Source of the DNA: JAAFIW01 sp031414805
GTDB lineage: Bacteria; Pseudomonadota; Gammaproteobacteria; Burkholderiales; Burkholderiaceae_C
Direction: 5' to 3'
Assembly (NCBI GenBank): GCA_031414805.1
Contig: JANOQJ010000044.1
Location: 1-64,000 of the forward strand
DNA length: 64,000 nt
Below are positions 23,163 to 31,896 of this stretch, piece after piece. Within the stretch, counting starts at the first letter, position 1. Each line of letters opens with the position of its first letter. The translations under genes and the position numbers were made by a program. The notes beneath the pieces were generated by a model that did no database searches, was not told the DNA's origin, and worked only from the letters and a program-made list of their open reading frames with translations.

Positions 23163-24959
23163 TTAGTTCAACCGTGTGATGCGTGCCGTCGTCACAGGTG
23201 CATACGGGCGGTTAGCGGCAAAGAACGCAATCAAGGCATCAATGTCCTGTGCACCGCCCAAACGGTTAGTGCCCGCAAGCAAGGTCGTAAATCCGTCGCC
23301 ACCGTCAGACAAGAAGCTGTTGACCGTCACACGGTAGGTCGTGGTCAAACCGATGACGTTACCGTTCAAGCGCATGTTGGTTACCCGATTGCCCGCCGGC
23401 ACCGCGTTATCCCAGGTGTAGGTAAACCCGCGTGACGGCATGAGTATGCGTGGGCGGGTAGCGTTCGCGCCAGTCCACTGCTGCTCCAAAACATCTTTGA
23501 TTTGCTGACCTGTCAGGCTCATCGCAACCAGACTGTTGGCGAATGGTTGCACGGTGAACGCTTGACCAAACGACACGATGCAAGGAGGCGCAGCACAAAC
23601 AAAATCGGCACGCACGCCGCCCGGGTTCATGAAAGCAATGGTGCTGCTGCCTTTATCAGCGGCTGATGTAGCCGCCAACTGCGCATCTGCAATCAGCCGG
23701 CCAGCCGCATGGTCGCCACCGGGTGCTGCAACACGGTCAATACCCCCGGTAATTTGGCCCACATCGCGGTTGGCCTTCGGTGCTACCAGCGCCACATACT
23801 CGTCCACCAGTTTTTTCACAGCGGGGTCAGACTTGGCCATCGGATAAGCTGTCAACACAGCTGTGGTCGTGTTGTTGTCATTAACAACCGGCACGTTCAC
23901 GGCACGCGTTTTCGTGGCATCAATGTTGCCGTCGGCGCTGATCTCCAGGTCGAGCTGGGAGATACCTTGCCCGAACGAAAACGCCTGCATCACCGGAATA
24001 CCGTTGCGCACACAGTTGTAGCCCTGGTGGGTATGGCCCGACAGCACCACATCAACTTCTTTGTCCAGCTTGTCCGTTATGGTGAAGATTTCACCGCGGG
24101 CGTTGGCACAGCTACGGTCATTCCAGGTGCTGTCTGTCAAGCCACCTTCGTGCACCACCGCCACAATGGATTTGATACCCATGGTTTTCAGCTCGGCAAC
24201 GTACTTGTTGATAGCGACCGCTTCATCGGTGAATTTCAGTCCCGCAACACCTGCTGGGGAAACGATGGTGGGCGTGGTCCGGGTGACCACGCCAATAAAC
24301 GCAATTTTCTGAGTGCCCACATTCTTGATGATGTAAGGCGGCAGGATGGGCTTGCCGTCCGGGCCTTCCACGTTAGCCGCCATGAAACCAAATTTGGCAC
24401 CTGCATAGGTCTTGGTGCTGCTGGCACAACTGCTTAGGTTGGGGTCGCTGGTGTCTGTGCTGCAGCCGCCCGCGATGATGCGTTTGAGTTCAGTGAAGCC
24501 TTTATCAAACTCATGGTTGCCCACAACGTTGATATCAACCTTCATCAGGTTCATGACTTCAATAGCCGATTCGTCGCGGAAGAAGGCTGAAGCCAACGGA
24601 GAGCCACCGATCGCATCACCGCTAGAGATAACCAGCGTGTTGGTGATGCCAGCACGCAGCTCATTCAGCTTGCCAGCCAAAAAGTCGGCACCACCCGCCG
24701 TCACCCGAAACGTACTCGTTGCACTGGATGGATCGGGCAAGAACAAAGCGTTACCGCCTTTTTCCAGATGGCCGTGAAAGTCATTAAAAGCCAGCAAGCG
24801 CAGGCTCTCAGCTTTTGGTGTTGGTGTTGGTGTTGGTGTCACTGACGATGCTGCCGCAGGTGCCGGGTTGTCATCGCTGTCGCCACATGCGGCGAGAAGA
24901 CCGAGCACTGCGAGGCCTACAGCTGCACCCACGACTGATTTTTTCCACAAGGCTGTCAT
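23163..24959 (-). CDS. 5'-nucleotidase / bifunctional UDP-sugar hydrolase-like lipoprotein
   Basis: 598 residues. A lipoprotein signal (GLAVLGLLAACGDS, lipobox LLAAC) is followed by a low-complexity (Thr-Pro) linker coded by a GGTGTT hexamer repeat. The calcineurin-like metallophosphatase domain carries LLAFNDFHGHLE (metal ligands D, H), SSGDAIGGSP, VGNHEFDKG and SGHTHQGYNC. The C-terminal 5'-nucleotidase domain contains GGIDRVAAPGG, GGVRADF and AFTVQPFANSLV. It would release phosphate and nucleosides outside the inner membrane. Monocistronic by appearance. Confidence 0.9.
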   Translation of the reverse strand: MTALWKKSVVGAAVGLAVLGLLAACGDSDDNPAPAAASSVTPTPTPTPKAESLRLLAFNDFHGHLEKGGNALFLPDPSSATSTFRVTAGGADFLAGKLNELRAGITNTLVISSGDAIGGSPLASAFFRDESAIEVMNLMKVDINVVGNHEFDKGFTELKRIIAGGCSTDTSDPNLSSCASSTKTYAGAKFGFMAANVEGPDGKPILPPYIIKNVGTQKIAFIGVVTRTTPTIVSPAGVAGLKFTDEAVAINKYVAELKTMGIKSIVAVVHEGGLTDSTWNDRSCANARGEIFTITDKLDKEVDVVLSGHTHQGYNCVRNGIPVMQAFSFGQGISQLDLEISADGNIDATKTRAVNVPVVNDNNTTTAVLTAYPMAKSDPAVKKLVDEYVALVAPKANRDVGQITGGIDRVAAPGGDHAAGRLIADAQLAATSAADKGSSTIAFMNPGGVRADFVCAAPPCIVSFGQAFTVQPFANSLVAMSLTGQQIKDVLEQQWTGANATRPRILMPSRGFTYTWDNAVPAGNRVTNMRLNGNVIGLTTTYRVTVNSFLSDGGDGFTTLLAGTNRLGGAQDIDALIAFFAANRPYAPVTTARITRLN

Positions 24960-25039
24960 GCCAATTACTCCAAGTTGATTTAACCTGGGTAGTGTTCAGG
25001 CGAGATGTGTCGGCACTGTGGAGTTTTTAAGGCGAAACC

Positions 25040-25459
25040 ATGACAAGAACAGTTTTTCGAATCATCGGCACAAGCTTTGGCATTTTTTTTGTATTGGCTG
25101 CTGGTGCAAGACCTGTAACTGCATCTCATATCGAACAGGTACGCCAAGGATTCACCACAGCACAAGCGTGTGAAGTAGAGATCGACGATGACCTGACCTC
25201 TTACGGTGAGTGCATTGGCCACGCGGTTGACCGCCTGAACGGACAGCGGCTGACCTTGCTAGGCCTGCATTTCCAGGCCTGGTTAATTGCCGATCTGGCC
25301 GCCCGCCAAGGCAGCACACGCTCTCAGCTATTGCGACAGCGTTACCAACAAGCGCTGTCTCGAGGTTTACGCGCCAACAGGTGGAATATCGGGCAGCTGT
25401 GTGAGGCAAAAAAAATGCGTTGTGATTCCGTTAAGCAACGGCTACAACAAAAAATTTGA
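25040..25459 (+). CDS. Small secreted protein of unknown function
   Basis: 139 residues. The N-terminus (FRIIGTSFGIFFVLAAGARPVTA) is a likely signal peptide. The mature part has four Cys residues (in QACEV, GECIG, QLCEA and MRCDS), which could form two disulfides in the periplasm, and a basic helical C-terminus. No family is recognised. It is divergent from the nucleotidase gene, with about 80 bp between the starts, so the two may share a promoter region. Confidence 0.6.
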   Translation: MTRTVFRIIGTSFGIFFVLAAGARPVTASHIEQVRQGFTTAQACEVEIDDDLTSYGECIGHAVDRLNGQRLTLLGLHFQAWLIADLAARQGSTRSQLLRQRYQQALSRGLRANRWNIGQLCEAKKMRCDSVKQRLQQKI

Positions 25460-25503
25460 TCAGTTCAAATTAAATACCGTTCGCCCTGAGCCTGTCGCTT
25501 GAG

Positions 25504-26355
25504 TTACCGCCGCTTAGGGTCCGGATACAGCCAGCCCTTCAATCCATACAAGCCCACCCGGTCAAACGGTTTCCACTGGCCCTCGGGCTGCGCCAGCCGA
25601 TCTGCCATGGCCCACCAAGCGCTTGGGTTCAGGCCGATGCCCACATGGCTGGCAAATACCTCAATGTTTTCCGTATGCGGGTTGTGCGCGCTGTCGGCCT
25701 GAATGCTGCCTTTCCAGGCCACGATGCCATCGGTGCGGGAAAACAGGCTGGTGGTGGGCACAGGCGGCGCTTCGGGCAGGTTGAAGTTGTCGGATTCGCG
25801 GTGAATGTCGCGGCCGCTGGTCAGCTCGTACACGCGCCAGGCGTTGGTGGACTTGGGTGTGCCCGCAAACGGCGTACCCAGCGTGACCACGCCACGCACC
25901 ATGTGGGGCAGTTCCTTCGCCAACTCCCGGGCGTAGATGCCGCCCAGGCTCCAACCGATCAGGCTGACCTTACGGCCGCTTTTTTCGTATGCACGGGTGA
26001 GCAAGGCTTTAGCGCTGGCGAGCACGCCCGCCCGTGGCCCGAAGTTGATGCCTTGGCTCCACCCCTGGGTTTGGTAGCCCAGCGAGTCGAGGTAGCGGCG
26101 CATGGGCACCGTGGCCCCATCGCTCGACGCCAGACCAGGAAACACCACCACGCTGTGGCCGTCACCCGATGGTGCCTGCTGGAGCAAAGGCCAGGATGGC
26201 ACCACGGCACTGAATTCCCAGAACGCCCGAAACTCCATGGCCAGCAGGGCCAAACTGGGGGGCGGCATGTGAGGCTGGGTGTCCTGTAAGGTACCGGTTT
26301 CGGATTTGCGCTGACGGGCGCGCTTGCTTGCGTTTGGGGAAGTAGCCATCAGCAT
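25504..26355 (-). CDS. Alpha/beta hydrolase (lipase/esterase-like)
   Basis: 283 residues; the ATG at 26349 is an alternative start. The nucleophile elbow reads LIGWSLGGIYARELA with Ser in GWSLG. The acid is probably Asp in LFSRTDGIV, and the His is in ASHVGIGLNPSAWW. The HVGIGLNP block is typical of a Burkholderiales group of PGAP1-like/esterase proteins. No signal peptide is visible. The substrate is unknown. The 5' half overlaps no other gene. Confidence 0.82.
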   Translation of the reverse strand: MLMATSPNASKRARQRKSETGTLQDTQPHMPPPSLALLAMEFRAFWEFSAVVPSWPLLQQAPSGDGHSVVVFPGLASSDGATVPMRRYLDSLGYQTQGWSQGINFGPRAGVLASAKALLTRAYEKSGRKVSLIGWSLGGIYARELAKELPHMVRGVVTLGTPFAGTPKSTNAWRVYELTSGRDIHRESDNFNLPEAPPVPTTSLFSRTDGIVAWKGSIQADSAHNPHTENIEVFASHVGIGLNPSAWWAMADRLAQPEGQWKPFDRVGLYGLKGWLYPDPKRR

Positions 26356-26736
26356 GGTGTGTCGTTGTGAAACAGGAAAATGCCTGCCAATACGGTAGCA
26401 GTTTTGAAGACTGTGCCGGGTGACCCCAGACCGTCATTAGGGCCCAGCCCCTTGTTTATCGTCACGTGCGTGACCTGAGATTTAGTGGTTACTACTGATT
26501 TTGTAGCTGATCGTGCTGATTTCACAAGGGCTGCAGCCATGAGTTGGACTGGAGCGTCAACAGGCGAACGCGCTGCCGTGCCGCGCCGTCACCCATCTAC
26601 AGCTGGTTACCAACGAACCGCTCGCGGCTGTGGTTTTTTGTGATGCATGTCACAACCCCTACTTGCGCGCAACTTAGTCTAGACGTAAGTTTCACTTTTC
26701 GAACTCAGTAGTCACTATTTTCAGGATGTTGCCACC
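26356..26736. other. Gap without a convincing gene
   Basis: About 380 bp between the hydrolase and a small hypothetical gene. Near 26500-26535 a degraded look-alike of the dispersed repeat is seen (GTAGCTGATCGTGCTGATTT then CACAAGGGCT). Otherwise only short open frames with no coding character are present. The promoter of the next gene must lie in the A/T-richer segment after 26690. Confidence 0.5.
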
Positions 26737-27108
26737 ATGACCTGGCTCAGAACCACACTGCGCAACAGCATTTACAGCTTGCTGGGAGGCGCAACGTCAG
26801 CGGAACCGACGACATCGATCATGCAAAGCAGCGTCGAGGACATTCGCGCAGCCATGCAGCACGCGTTGGGCCGCGATGGAGAAGAGCGTTTCGTGGCGGT
26901 GACTCGCCGAATCCGCTACGCAGACGACATTCAAGGCTTGTGGTACGTGCGCGGTGAATTGATGGCCGCGCTGTCGGCGATGCATGGTGAAGTGGCCGCA
27001 CGGGCTGTCATTGCAGAAATATCGGGACTGTTTCAGGGTCTGCTCCCGCCGGGCCTCACTACGAATCCAGGTCGCCCCACAGGATCAAGGCATCCCGCCC
27101 CTCGGTGA
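26737..27108 (+). CDS. Small protein of unknown function
   Basis: 123 residues; ATG at 26737 without a strong ribosome site. The central part (SVEDIRAAMQHALGRDGEERF...ADDIQGLWYVRGELMAALSAMHGE) looks like a real helical cytoplasmic protein. The last ~17 residues (after LPPGLTTN) read through the end of the convergent LD-carboxypeptidase gene, overlapping it by 50 bp. No family recognised. Confidence 0.5.
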   Translation: MTWLRTTLRNSIYSLLGGATSAEPTTSIMQSSVEDIRAAMQHALGRDGEERFVAVTRRIRYADDIQGLWYVRGELMAALSAMHGEVAARAVIAEISGLFQGLLPPGLTTNPGRPTGSRHPAPR

Positions 27109-28027
27109 GCAGCCTCACCTTGGCGCCCACCGGCAACAGCACCTTGGTCGGCACATGGCCGAACGGCAATCCGGTCAGCACCGGTATTTTCAGTTGCGTT
27201 TGCAGCCAGCCCACCACAGTTTGCAATTGAAAACCTTTGTCATGTGCGCTGAGCTGGTAACCGCTGAACTGGCCTAACACCACCGCCTTTTGCTTAGCCA
27301 AAATACCCGCGTGCAGCAACTGGGTCAGCATGCGCTCGATGCGATAGGGGTGCTCATTCACATCTTCCAGAAACAACACGCCACGTTCAATGGTCGGCAA
27401 ATAAGGCGTGCCCACCAGCGCGCTGAGCACGCACAGGTTGCCGCCCCATAAAACGGCATTTTTTATATCAAAATCGCCAACAGCCCTTTTAGATACTGCT
27501 CGAGCAGCTATCAAATCAGGAGTATTTTCAGCACGCTTGCGAGGTGCAGGCAGCCGCCAGCCGGTGCCCTCGCCCTGCCCTGCCAGCAGGTCGTCAAAGC
27601 AGGCTTGCATGATCTCGTCGGGCTCAACCGCCACGCCAAAATCGGCCGTCAAGGCCGGTCCAGCCCAGGTCACGGCACCCGTTTTGGCCAGCAAGGCCAT
27701 CTGCAGGGCGGTGAAATCGCTCAAACCTACAAACTGCGTGCCCCGCTCGATGGCTCTGGCAATCGCTTTGTAGTTGATGGCGGGCAGGATGCGCGTCAGG
27801 CCATAGCCGCCGCGTGAAATCAGCGCCACGTCCGCACCGCTGGCGGCGGCGCGGCCAATTGCTGCCACGCGGGTGGCATCGTCGCCCGCAAACCGCATAT
27901 GGCTGGCCAGCGCCGTTTCATCCACTTCAACTTGGTGACCTTGAGAGGCCAGGCGACGCAAGCCGCGTTTGAACGCGGCCTTGTCGCGCACGGCGCTGCT
28001 AGCAGAGTAAATGTAGATATGGGCCAC
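27059..28027 (-). CDS. ldcA: LD-carboxypeptidase (peptidase S66)
   Basis: Cytoplasmic muropeptide recycling enzyme removing the terminal D-Ala from tetrapeptides. The core begins HIYIYSASSAVRDK. The nucleophile Ser lies in LISRGGYGLTRIL, and the Glu/His part follows in FLEDVNEHPYRIERML and GQFSGY. The start is uncertain: a GTG at 28027 is used here because homologues begin a few residues before HIYIYS. The long open frame to 28147 overlaps the end of the upstream gene. A dispersed repeat (27483-27526) is inside the gene in frame, adding the stretch NTPDLIAARAVSKRAV to a loop before the DIKNAVLWGGN block. Confidence 0.82.
   Translation of the reverse strand: MAHIYIYSASSAVRDKAAFKRGLRRLASQGHQVEVDETALASHMRFAGDDATRVAAIGRAAASGADVALISRGGYGLTRILPAINYKAIARAIERGTQFVGLSDFTALQMALLAKTGAVTWAGPALTADFGVAVEPDEIMQACFDDLLAGQGEGTGWRLPAPRKRAENTPDLIAARAVSKRAVGDFDIKNAVLWGGNLCVLSALVGTPYLPTIERGVLFLEDVNEHPYRIERMLTQLLHAGILAKQKAVVLGQFSGYQLSAHDKGFQLQTVVGWLQTQLKIPVLTGLPFGHVPTKVLLPVGAKVRLLTEGRDALILWGDLDS
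27483..27526 (-). repeat. Dispersed repeat in frame inside ldcA (copy 6)
   Basis: GCCCTTTTAGATACTGCTCG then AGCAGCTATCAAATCAGG and AGTATT. Read on the gene's strand it codes PDLIAARAVSKRA. Confidence 0.85.
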
Positions 28028-28064
28028 GGTATCGGGTGTGGGGCTGCTCAGAGCGGTATGCTTT

Positions 28065-29042
28065 TCAGGATGCCGGGATCGCCACTGGTAGGCTGGCGGG
28101 CTGACCCATCGCTTGGGTGACGGGTGACAACTTGCTGCCCAGAGCACGTACCAAGGTGGCCATGAGCTTTTCCTTGACGACCGGCTTGGTCAGATACGCA
28201 TCGCAGCCTGACATTTTTCCGCGGATTTTGTCGAAAGTACCACTGCGGCTGGTGAGCATGATCACGCGGATCTCCCCACCCGACGGCTTGGCCTTGATGA
28301 GCTTGCAAACCTGGTAGCCGTCCATGCCCGCCATGACGACGTCCAGGAACACGCAGGAATAGTGTTTAGAGGCGGTCAGACCGACCGCCTGCTCGCCCGA
28401 GGAGGCGTAATCCACGTTGATGTTGAACGGCGCCAGCTGTGCCGACATAAAACGCCGCACCGCCAGGTCATCGTCGACCACCAGCACCCACACAGCGCGC
28501 GCATTGGTGCTGCGCGTCTGGTCGGACACCCGGGCCAGCGCCGGCCGCTCAGCCGACGACGCCAGCGAAACGACTTTGCCAGTGATGCCGGCCGTATCAA
28601 TTGAATGCGCCGCCAGCTCGGCCGGCGCAGGGGACGTATGAACCGATACGGCAGACGTCAGTGGTGCTGGTTTGCTGACCGTTTGCAAGACCAGCGGCAC
28701 CGTCACGGCGTGGCGGGCGTCTGCCCCGGCTGCCATGGCGCGATCCAGGGCTTCCAGCAAGGGCAAAAAACGAATCGGGCGCTCAACATGGATGCAGGGG
28801 ACGTTATCTGGGGCAAAAAGCGCCACCGCCACCATGGGTATCGCCGGGTTATGTCCACGACTCATCACCTCCCGCAACACATCGGGGTTATTGCCGTCAA
28901 ACAAAACGATGCTGCGCGACTGCGATTGCCCGGGACGCCACTTGGCATAAACCTGTTCGCGCCGCAGCGACAGGGCAAAGGTTGCTGCCAAGGTCTTTTG
29001 CTCCATGGGGTCAAAGCCCAGAACCTCGACAAAACCTGCCAT
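28065..29042 (-). CDS. Response regulator with C-terminal receiver domain and uncharacterised N-terminal half
   Basis: 325 residues from the ATG at 29042, which has GGAGGT at ideal spacing. The C-terminal third is a receiver: VLVVDDDLAVRRFM (acidic pocket), FLDVVMAGMDGYQ (phospho-acceptor Asp), MLTSRSGTFDKIRG (Thr/Ser) and YLTKPVVKEKL (Lys). The N-terminal ~150 residues (FVEVLGFDPMEQKTLAATFALS...RPIRFLPLLEALDRAM) look like a degenerate receiver-like domain with no phospho-acceptor obvious, followed by a Pro/Ala/Ser linker. There is no DNA-binding or enzymatic output domain, so it likely acts by protein contact, as PilG/CheY-type proteins do. No kinase is adjacent. Confidence 0.78.
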   Translation of the reverse strand: MAGFVEVLGFDPMEQKTLAATFALSLRREQVYAKWRPGQSQSRSIVLFDGNNPDVLREVMSRGHNPAIPMVAVALFAPDNVPCIHVERPIRFLPLLEALDRAMAAGADARHAVTVPLVLQTVSKPAPLTSAVSVHTSPAPAELAAHSIDTAGITGKVVSLASSAERPALARVSDQTRSTNARAVWVLVVDDDLAVRRFMSAQLAPFNINVDYASSGEQAVGLTASKHYSCVFLDVVMAGMDGYQVCKLIKAKPSGGEIRVIMLTSRSGTFDKIRGKMSGCDAYLTKPVVKEKLMATLVRALGSKLSPVTQAMGQPASLPVAIPAS

Positions 29043-29079
29043 TGCGAACCTCCAAAAAATTGCTTTCCCGGTACTTGGC

Positions 29080-30351
29080 TCAAACCGTCGGAGTCTGATC
29101 CAGATCAAACGCCTTGTGCAGCGCCCGCACGGCCAGCTCCATGTATTTTTCGTCCAGCACCACCGAGGTTTTGATTTCGCTGGTGGAGATCATCTGGATA
29201 TTGATGCCTTCCTGGCTCAAGGCGCCAAACATTTTGGCAGCAATGCCCACGTGGCTGCGCATGCCAATGCCCACGATGCTGACCTTGCAAATCTGGTCGC
29301 TGCCTTCCAGATGGTGGGTGCCCAGCGCGGGGAGCACTTTTTCTTTCAGCAGCGCCATGGCGCGGGTGTAGTCGTTGCGGTGAACGGTGAAACTGAAGTC
29401 GGTTTTGCCGTCTTTGCTGATGTTTTGAATGATCACATCGACTTCAATGTTGGCCGCCGCCACCGCGCCCAGAATTTGAAAGGCAATGCCCGGCGTGTCG
29501 GGCACGCTCAAAATGGAGATTTTGGCTTCGTCGCGGTTGAACGCGATGCCGGAAACGACGGCTTGTTCCATTTGTTCGTCTTCCTCAAAAGTGATCAACG
29601 TGCCTGATTTGGCTTCTTCGTGAATGTCAATGTCCCAGGGCGTGAAGCTGGAGAGCACGCGCAGGGGCACTTTGTATTTGCCGGCAAATTCCACCGAGCG
29701 GATTTGCAGCACCTTGCTGCCCAGGCTGGCCATCTCCAGCATTTCTTCAAAGCTGATGGTGTGCAAGCGCCGCGCTTGCGGCACCACGCGGGGGTCGGTG
29801 GTGTAGACGCCATCCACATCGGTGTAGATCAGGCATTCGGCTGCTTTCATGGCCGCTGCCACCGCCACCGCCGAGGTGTCGCTGCCGCCGCGTCCCAGGG
29901 TGGTGATGTTGCCGTCGGCATCCACACCCTGAAACCCTGTGACGATCACGACCTTGCCAGCCGCCAGATCAGCGCGCACCCGGGCATCGTCAATCGACTC
30001 GATGCGGGCTTTGGTGAAGGCGCTGTTGGTGCGAATGGGCACCTGCCAACCCGCGTAGCTGACCGATTGAATGCCTTCGGCTTGCAAGGCAATGGCCAGC
30101 AACGCCGACGACGCCTGTTCGCCGGTGGCGGCCAGGGCATCCAGCTCGCGAGACAGGCTGTCGCTGTGCTGGGATGGAGACAACTCTTTGGCCAGACCCA
30201 GCAAGCGGTTGGTCTCGCCACTCATGGCGCTGGGCACCACCACCATTTGATGACCCGCACGAGCCCACTTGGCCACGCGCTTGGCGACTTGGGCAATGCG
30301 CTGGGTGGAGCCCATCGACGTGCCGCCGTATTTATGAACGATCAATGCCAT
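29080..30351 (-). CDS. lysC: Aspartate kinase
   Basis: 423 residues, the usual length for the Burkholderiales enzyme, from the ATG at 30351 (MALIVHKYGGTSMGSTQRI). It phosphorylates L-aspartate in the first step to lysine, methionine and threonine. The amino-acid kinase domain (KYGGTSMG, VVPSAMSGETN, TLGRGGSDTSAVA, YTDVDGVYTTDPR) is followed by two ACT domains (from about residue 265: VSGIAFNRDEAKISILSVPD, and VSIVGIGMRSHVGIAAKMF). The ACT domains imply feedback inhibition by lysine and/or threonine. It lies downstream of tilS in the standard Comamonadaceae order. Confidence 0.95.
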   Translation of the reverse strand: MALIVHKYGGTSMGSTQRIAQVAKRVAKWARAGHQMVVVPSAMSGETNRLLGLAKELSPSQHSDSLSRELDALAATGEQASSALLAIALQAEGIQSVSYAGWQVPIRTNSAFTKARIESIDDARVRADLAAGKVVIVTGFQGVDADGNITTLGRGGSDTSAVAVAAAMKAAECLIYTDVDGVYTTDPRVVPQARRLHTISFEEMLEMASLGSKVLQIRSVEFAGKYKVPLRVLSSFTPWDIDIHEEAKSGTLITFEEDEQMEQAVVSGIAFNRDEAKISILSVPDTPGIAFQILGAVAAANIEVDVIIQNISKDGKTDFSFTVHRNDYTRAMALLKEKVLPALGTHHLEGSDQICKVSIVGIGMRSHVGIAAKMFGALSQEGINIQMISTSEIKTSVVLDEKYMELAVRALHKAFDLDQTPTV

Positions 30352-30431
30352 TGGAGAAATGAAAAAGTGCAGCATGCGCTGCCATGTGATTGAAGCCCCG
30401 GGGTGAGGCTCTGAACTGACAAAGGCTGCGA

Positions 30432-31463
30432 TTATAAAACTGAGCTGAATTGCAGAACGCCACCTTGGCGCTGCACGAAACCGGCCCCCACTTTGAGCTG
30501 AATGCGGTGGCCCCGCGTGGTGCATGCGGCTACTTGCCCCAGCAATTCATCCAGTTGCGCAGCGCTGGGAGCAGTGCCGTACGCGCTGCGCAACCAGCAG
30601 CGAATGGCGTTGGCTTGTCGCGCCGGTGGTAGTTTTTGCAAGGCCGTGACGGCAGGCGGCTGGCCGGTCAGCAAGAGATCGGCGGCGGCGACATCGTCCA
30701 GCACCGCCTGGGCCTGCGCCGCGTGCCGGGCACTGCGCGCAAAGGTTTCACGAAACTGCGGGAAAGCTGCTTGCAGAGCGGGCATCAGCGTGTGGCGAAT
30801 GCGGTTGCGGGTGAACTGCGTATCGGCATTGGTCGGGTCTTCCACCCAACCCTGACCCAGGTTGCCGCTGCCAGGATGGCGCGCCTGCAGGCCTTGCAGA
30901 GCCAGCCATGCACGAATGTCTGCAGCCGCAACAGCCAGCAGGGGCCTGACAAAGGTCAGTCCGTCGCGTTGCCATTGTTGCGGCATCGCCGACAGGCCCG
31001 GCAGGCCCGCACCTCGGCTTAAAGCCAGCAGCAGCGTTTCTACCTGGTCGTCAGCATGCTGCGCAATCGCTATTGTTTTAATAGCTGCTTGAGCAGTATC
31101 CACAAGGGCAGAAGACCGATTTAGCTCATGAACAGACGCCGAGAGGGCCGTATACCTGGCTCGCCGCGCGGCGTCTTCCGGGCTCTGGCCAGGCGCATTT
31201 CTGGCATCTGTATGCACCGTGTGCAAGGGAACATTCAGACCCGCACAAAACACTTGGGCGTGCGCTGCAAAGTCGTCGGCTGCCGCTTGTAATCCGTGGT
31301 GGATGTGAATGGCGTGTACCTGCCCGGGAAACCGTTGGACGCACATCAGCAGCAAAGCGGTCGAATCGGCTCCGCCGCTGTAGGCCACGGCCAAGCGGGG
31401 GACGAGCCTTGTGAGATCTACCCTCGGCGGCTCAGTCACGCGGGGGGTCAAGCGCATCGGCAT
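30432..31463 (-). CDS. tilS: tRNA(Ile)-lysidine synthase, with an in-frame repeat insertion
   Basis: 343 residues. It attaches lysine to C34 of tRNA-Ile(CAU) using ATP. The PP-loop is SGGADS at 29-34, followed by HIHHGLQAAADDF and AQHADDQVETLLLALSRGAG. The C-terminal RNA-binding part is short. Residues about 119-132 (ALVDTAQAAIKTIA) come from a dispersed repeat inserted just before the conserved AQHADDQ block. As tilS is essential, the copy must be tolerated. The first 32 bp overlap the 3' end of the upstream nucleotidyltransferase gene. Confidence 0.92.
   Translation of the reverse strand: MPMRLTPRVTEPPRVDLTRLVPRLAVAYSGGADSTALLLMCVQRFPGQVHAIHIHHGLQAAADDFAAHAQVFCAGLNVPLHTVHTDARNAPGQSPEDAARRARYTALSASVHELNRSSALVDTAQAAIKTIAIAQHADDQVETLLLALSRGAGLPGLSAMPQQWQRDGLTFVRPLLAVAAADIRAWLALQGLQARHPGSGNLGQGWVEDPTNADTQFTRNRIRHTLMPALQAAFPQFRETFARSARHAAQAQAVLDDVAAADLLLTGQPPAVTALQKLPPARQANAIRCWLRSAYGTAPSAAQLDELLGQVAACTTRGHRIQLKVGAGFVQRQGGVLQFSSVL
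31069..31109 (+). repeat. Dispersed repeat in frame inside tilS (copy 7)
   Basis: GCTATTGTTTTAATAGCTGC then TTGAGCAGTATCCACAAGGG and C. Read on the tilS strand it encodes the DTAQAAIK peptide. Confidence 0.88.
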
Positions 31464-31896
31464 CGCTCAAATCCTTTGAGCGCCCTACCGTGCGTTTGTT
31501 ATGCAAAAAATCCTCACGGCCGATGAAGTTCAACGGCACTTCATCCAACGTCACGACCAGTCGATCAGCGTAAGCATTTGCAAAAGTAACGCCAGAAATT
31601 GACATCATTAAATCAATTCGGGCGGGCGGATAGCCCATTTGAACAACCGCGTCTGGTTTTAAAAAATCCTCAGCGGTTAAACCCAAAGACGAAAATCCAA
31701 ACTGGGTTAGTGTCGTTATGAGCCTGCCGATATTCTCTGGCGTTTGATGCACCCAAAAATCAATATCGCCCGTGTACCGTGGATGACCATGAGCCACCAA
31801 CGCATAGCCGCCGACAACAAGATACTCAACTGCGTTCGCGTTGAGTAACTCGGCAAACTCTTTGAAGTCTTTGTTCAGTACTGGGGAGGCCATCAA
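31432..31896 (-). CDS. Nucleotidyltransferase-fold protein of a two-gene cassette
   Basis: 154 residues. YLVVGGYALVAHGHPRYTGDIDFWV carries the nucleotidyltransferase signature (GG, then D-x-D in DIDFW), as in minimal nucleotidyltransferases and AbiEii-type proteins. RIDLMMSISGVTFANAYADR lies in the second half. It overlaps the end of the 64-residue partner by about 70 bp and the start of tilS by 32 bp. This pair of genes appears as a mobile cassette in many bacteria and resembles toxin-antitoxin arrangements. Its activity is not known; the pair is an insertion in the usual accA-tilS order. Confidence 0.78.
   Translation of the reverse strand: MMASPVLNKDFKEFAELLNANAVEYLVVGGYALVAHGHPRYTGDIDFWVHQTPENIGRLITTLTQFGFSSLGLTAEDFLKPDAVVQMGYPPARIDLMMSISGVTFANAYADRLVVTLDEVPLNFIGREDFLHNKRTVGRSKDLSDADALDPPRD

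Noticed and set aside
26349..26540. 63-codon minus-strand frame before the small hypothetical gene
   Set aside because: No ribosome site, no recognisable motif, and it overlaps the start of the hydrolase gene in another frame.
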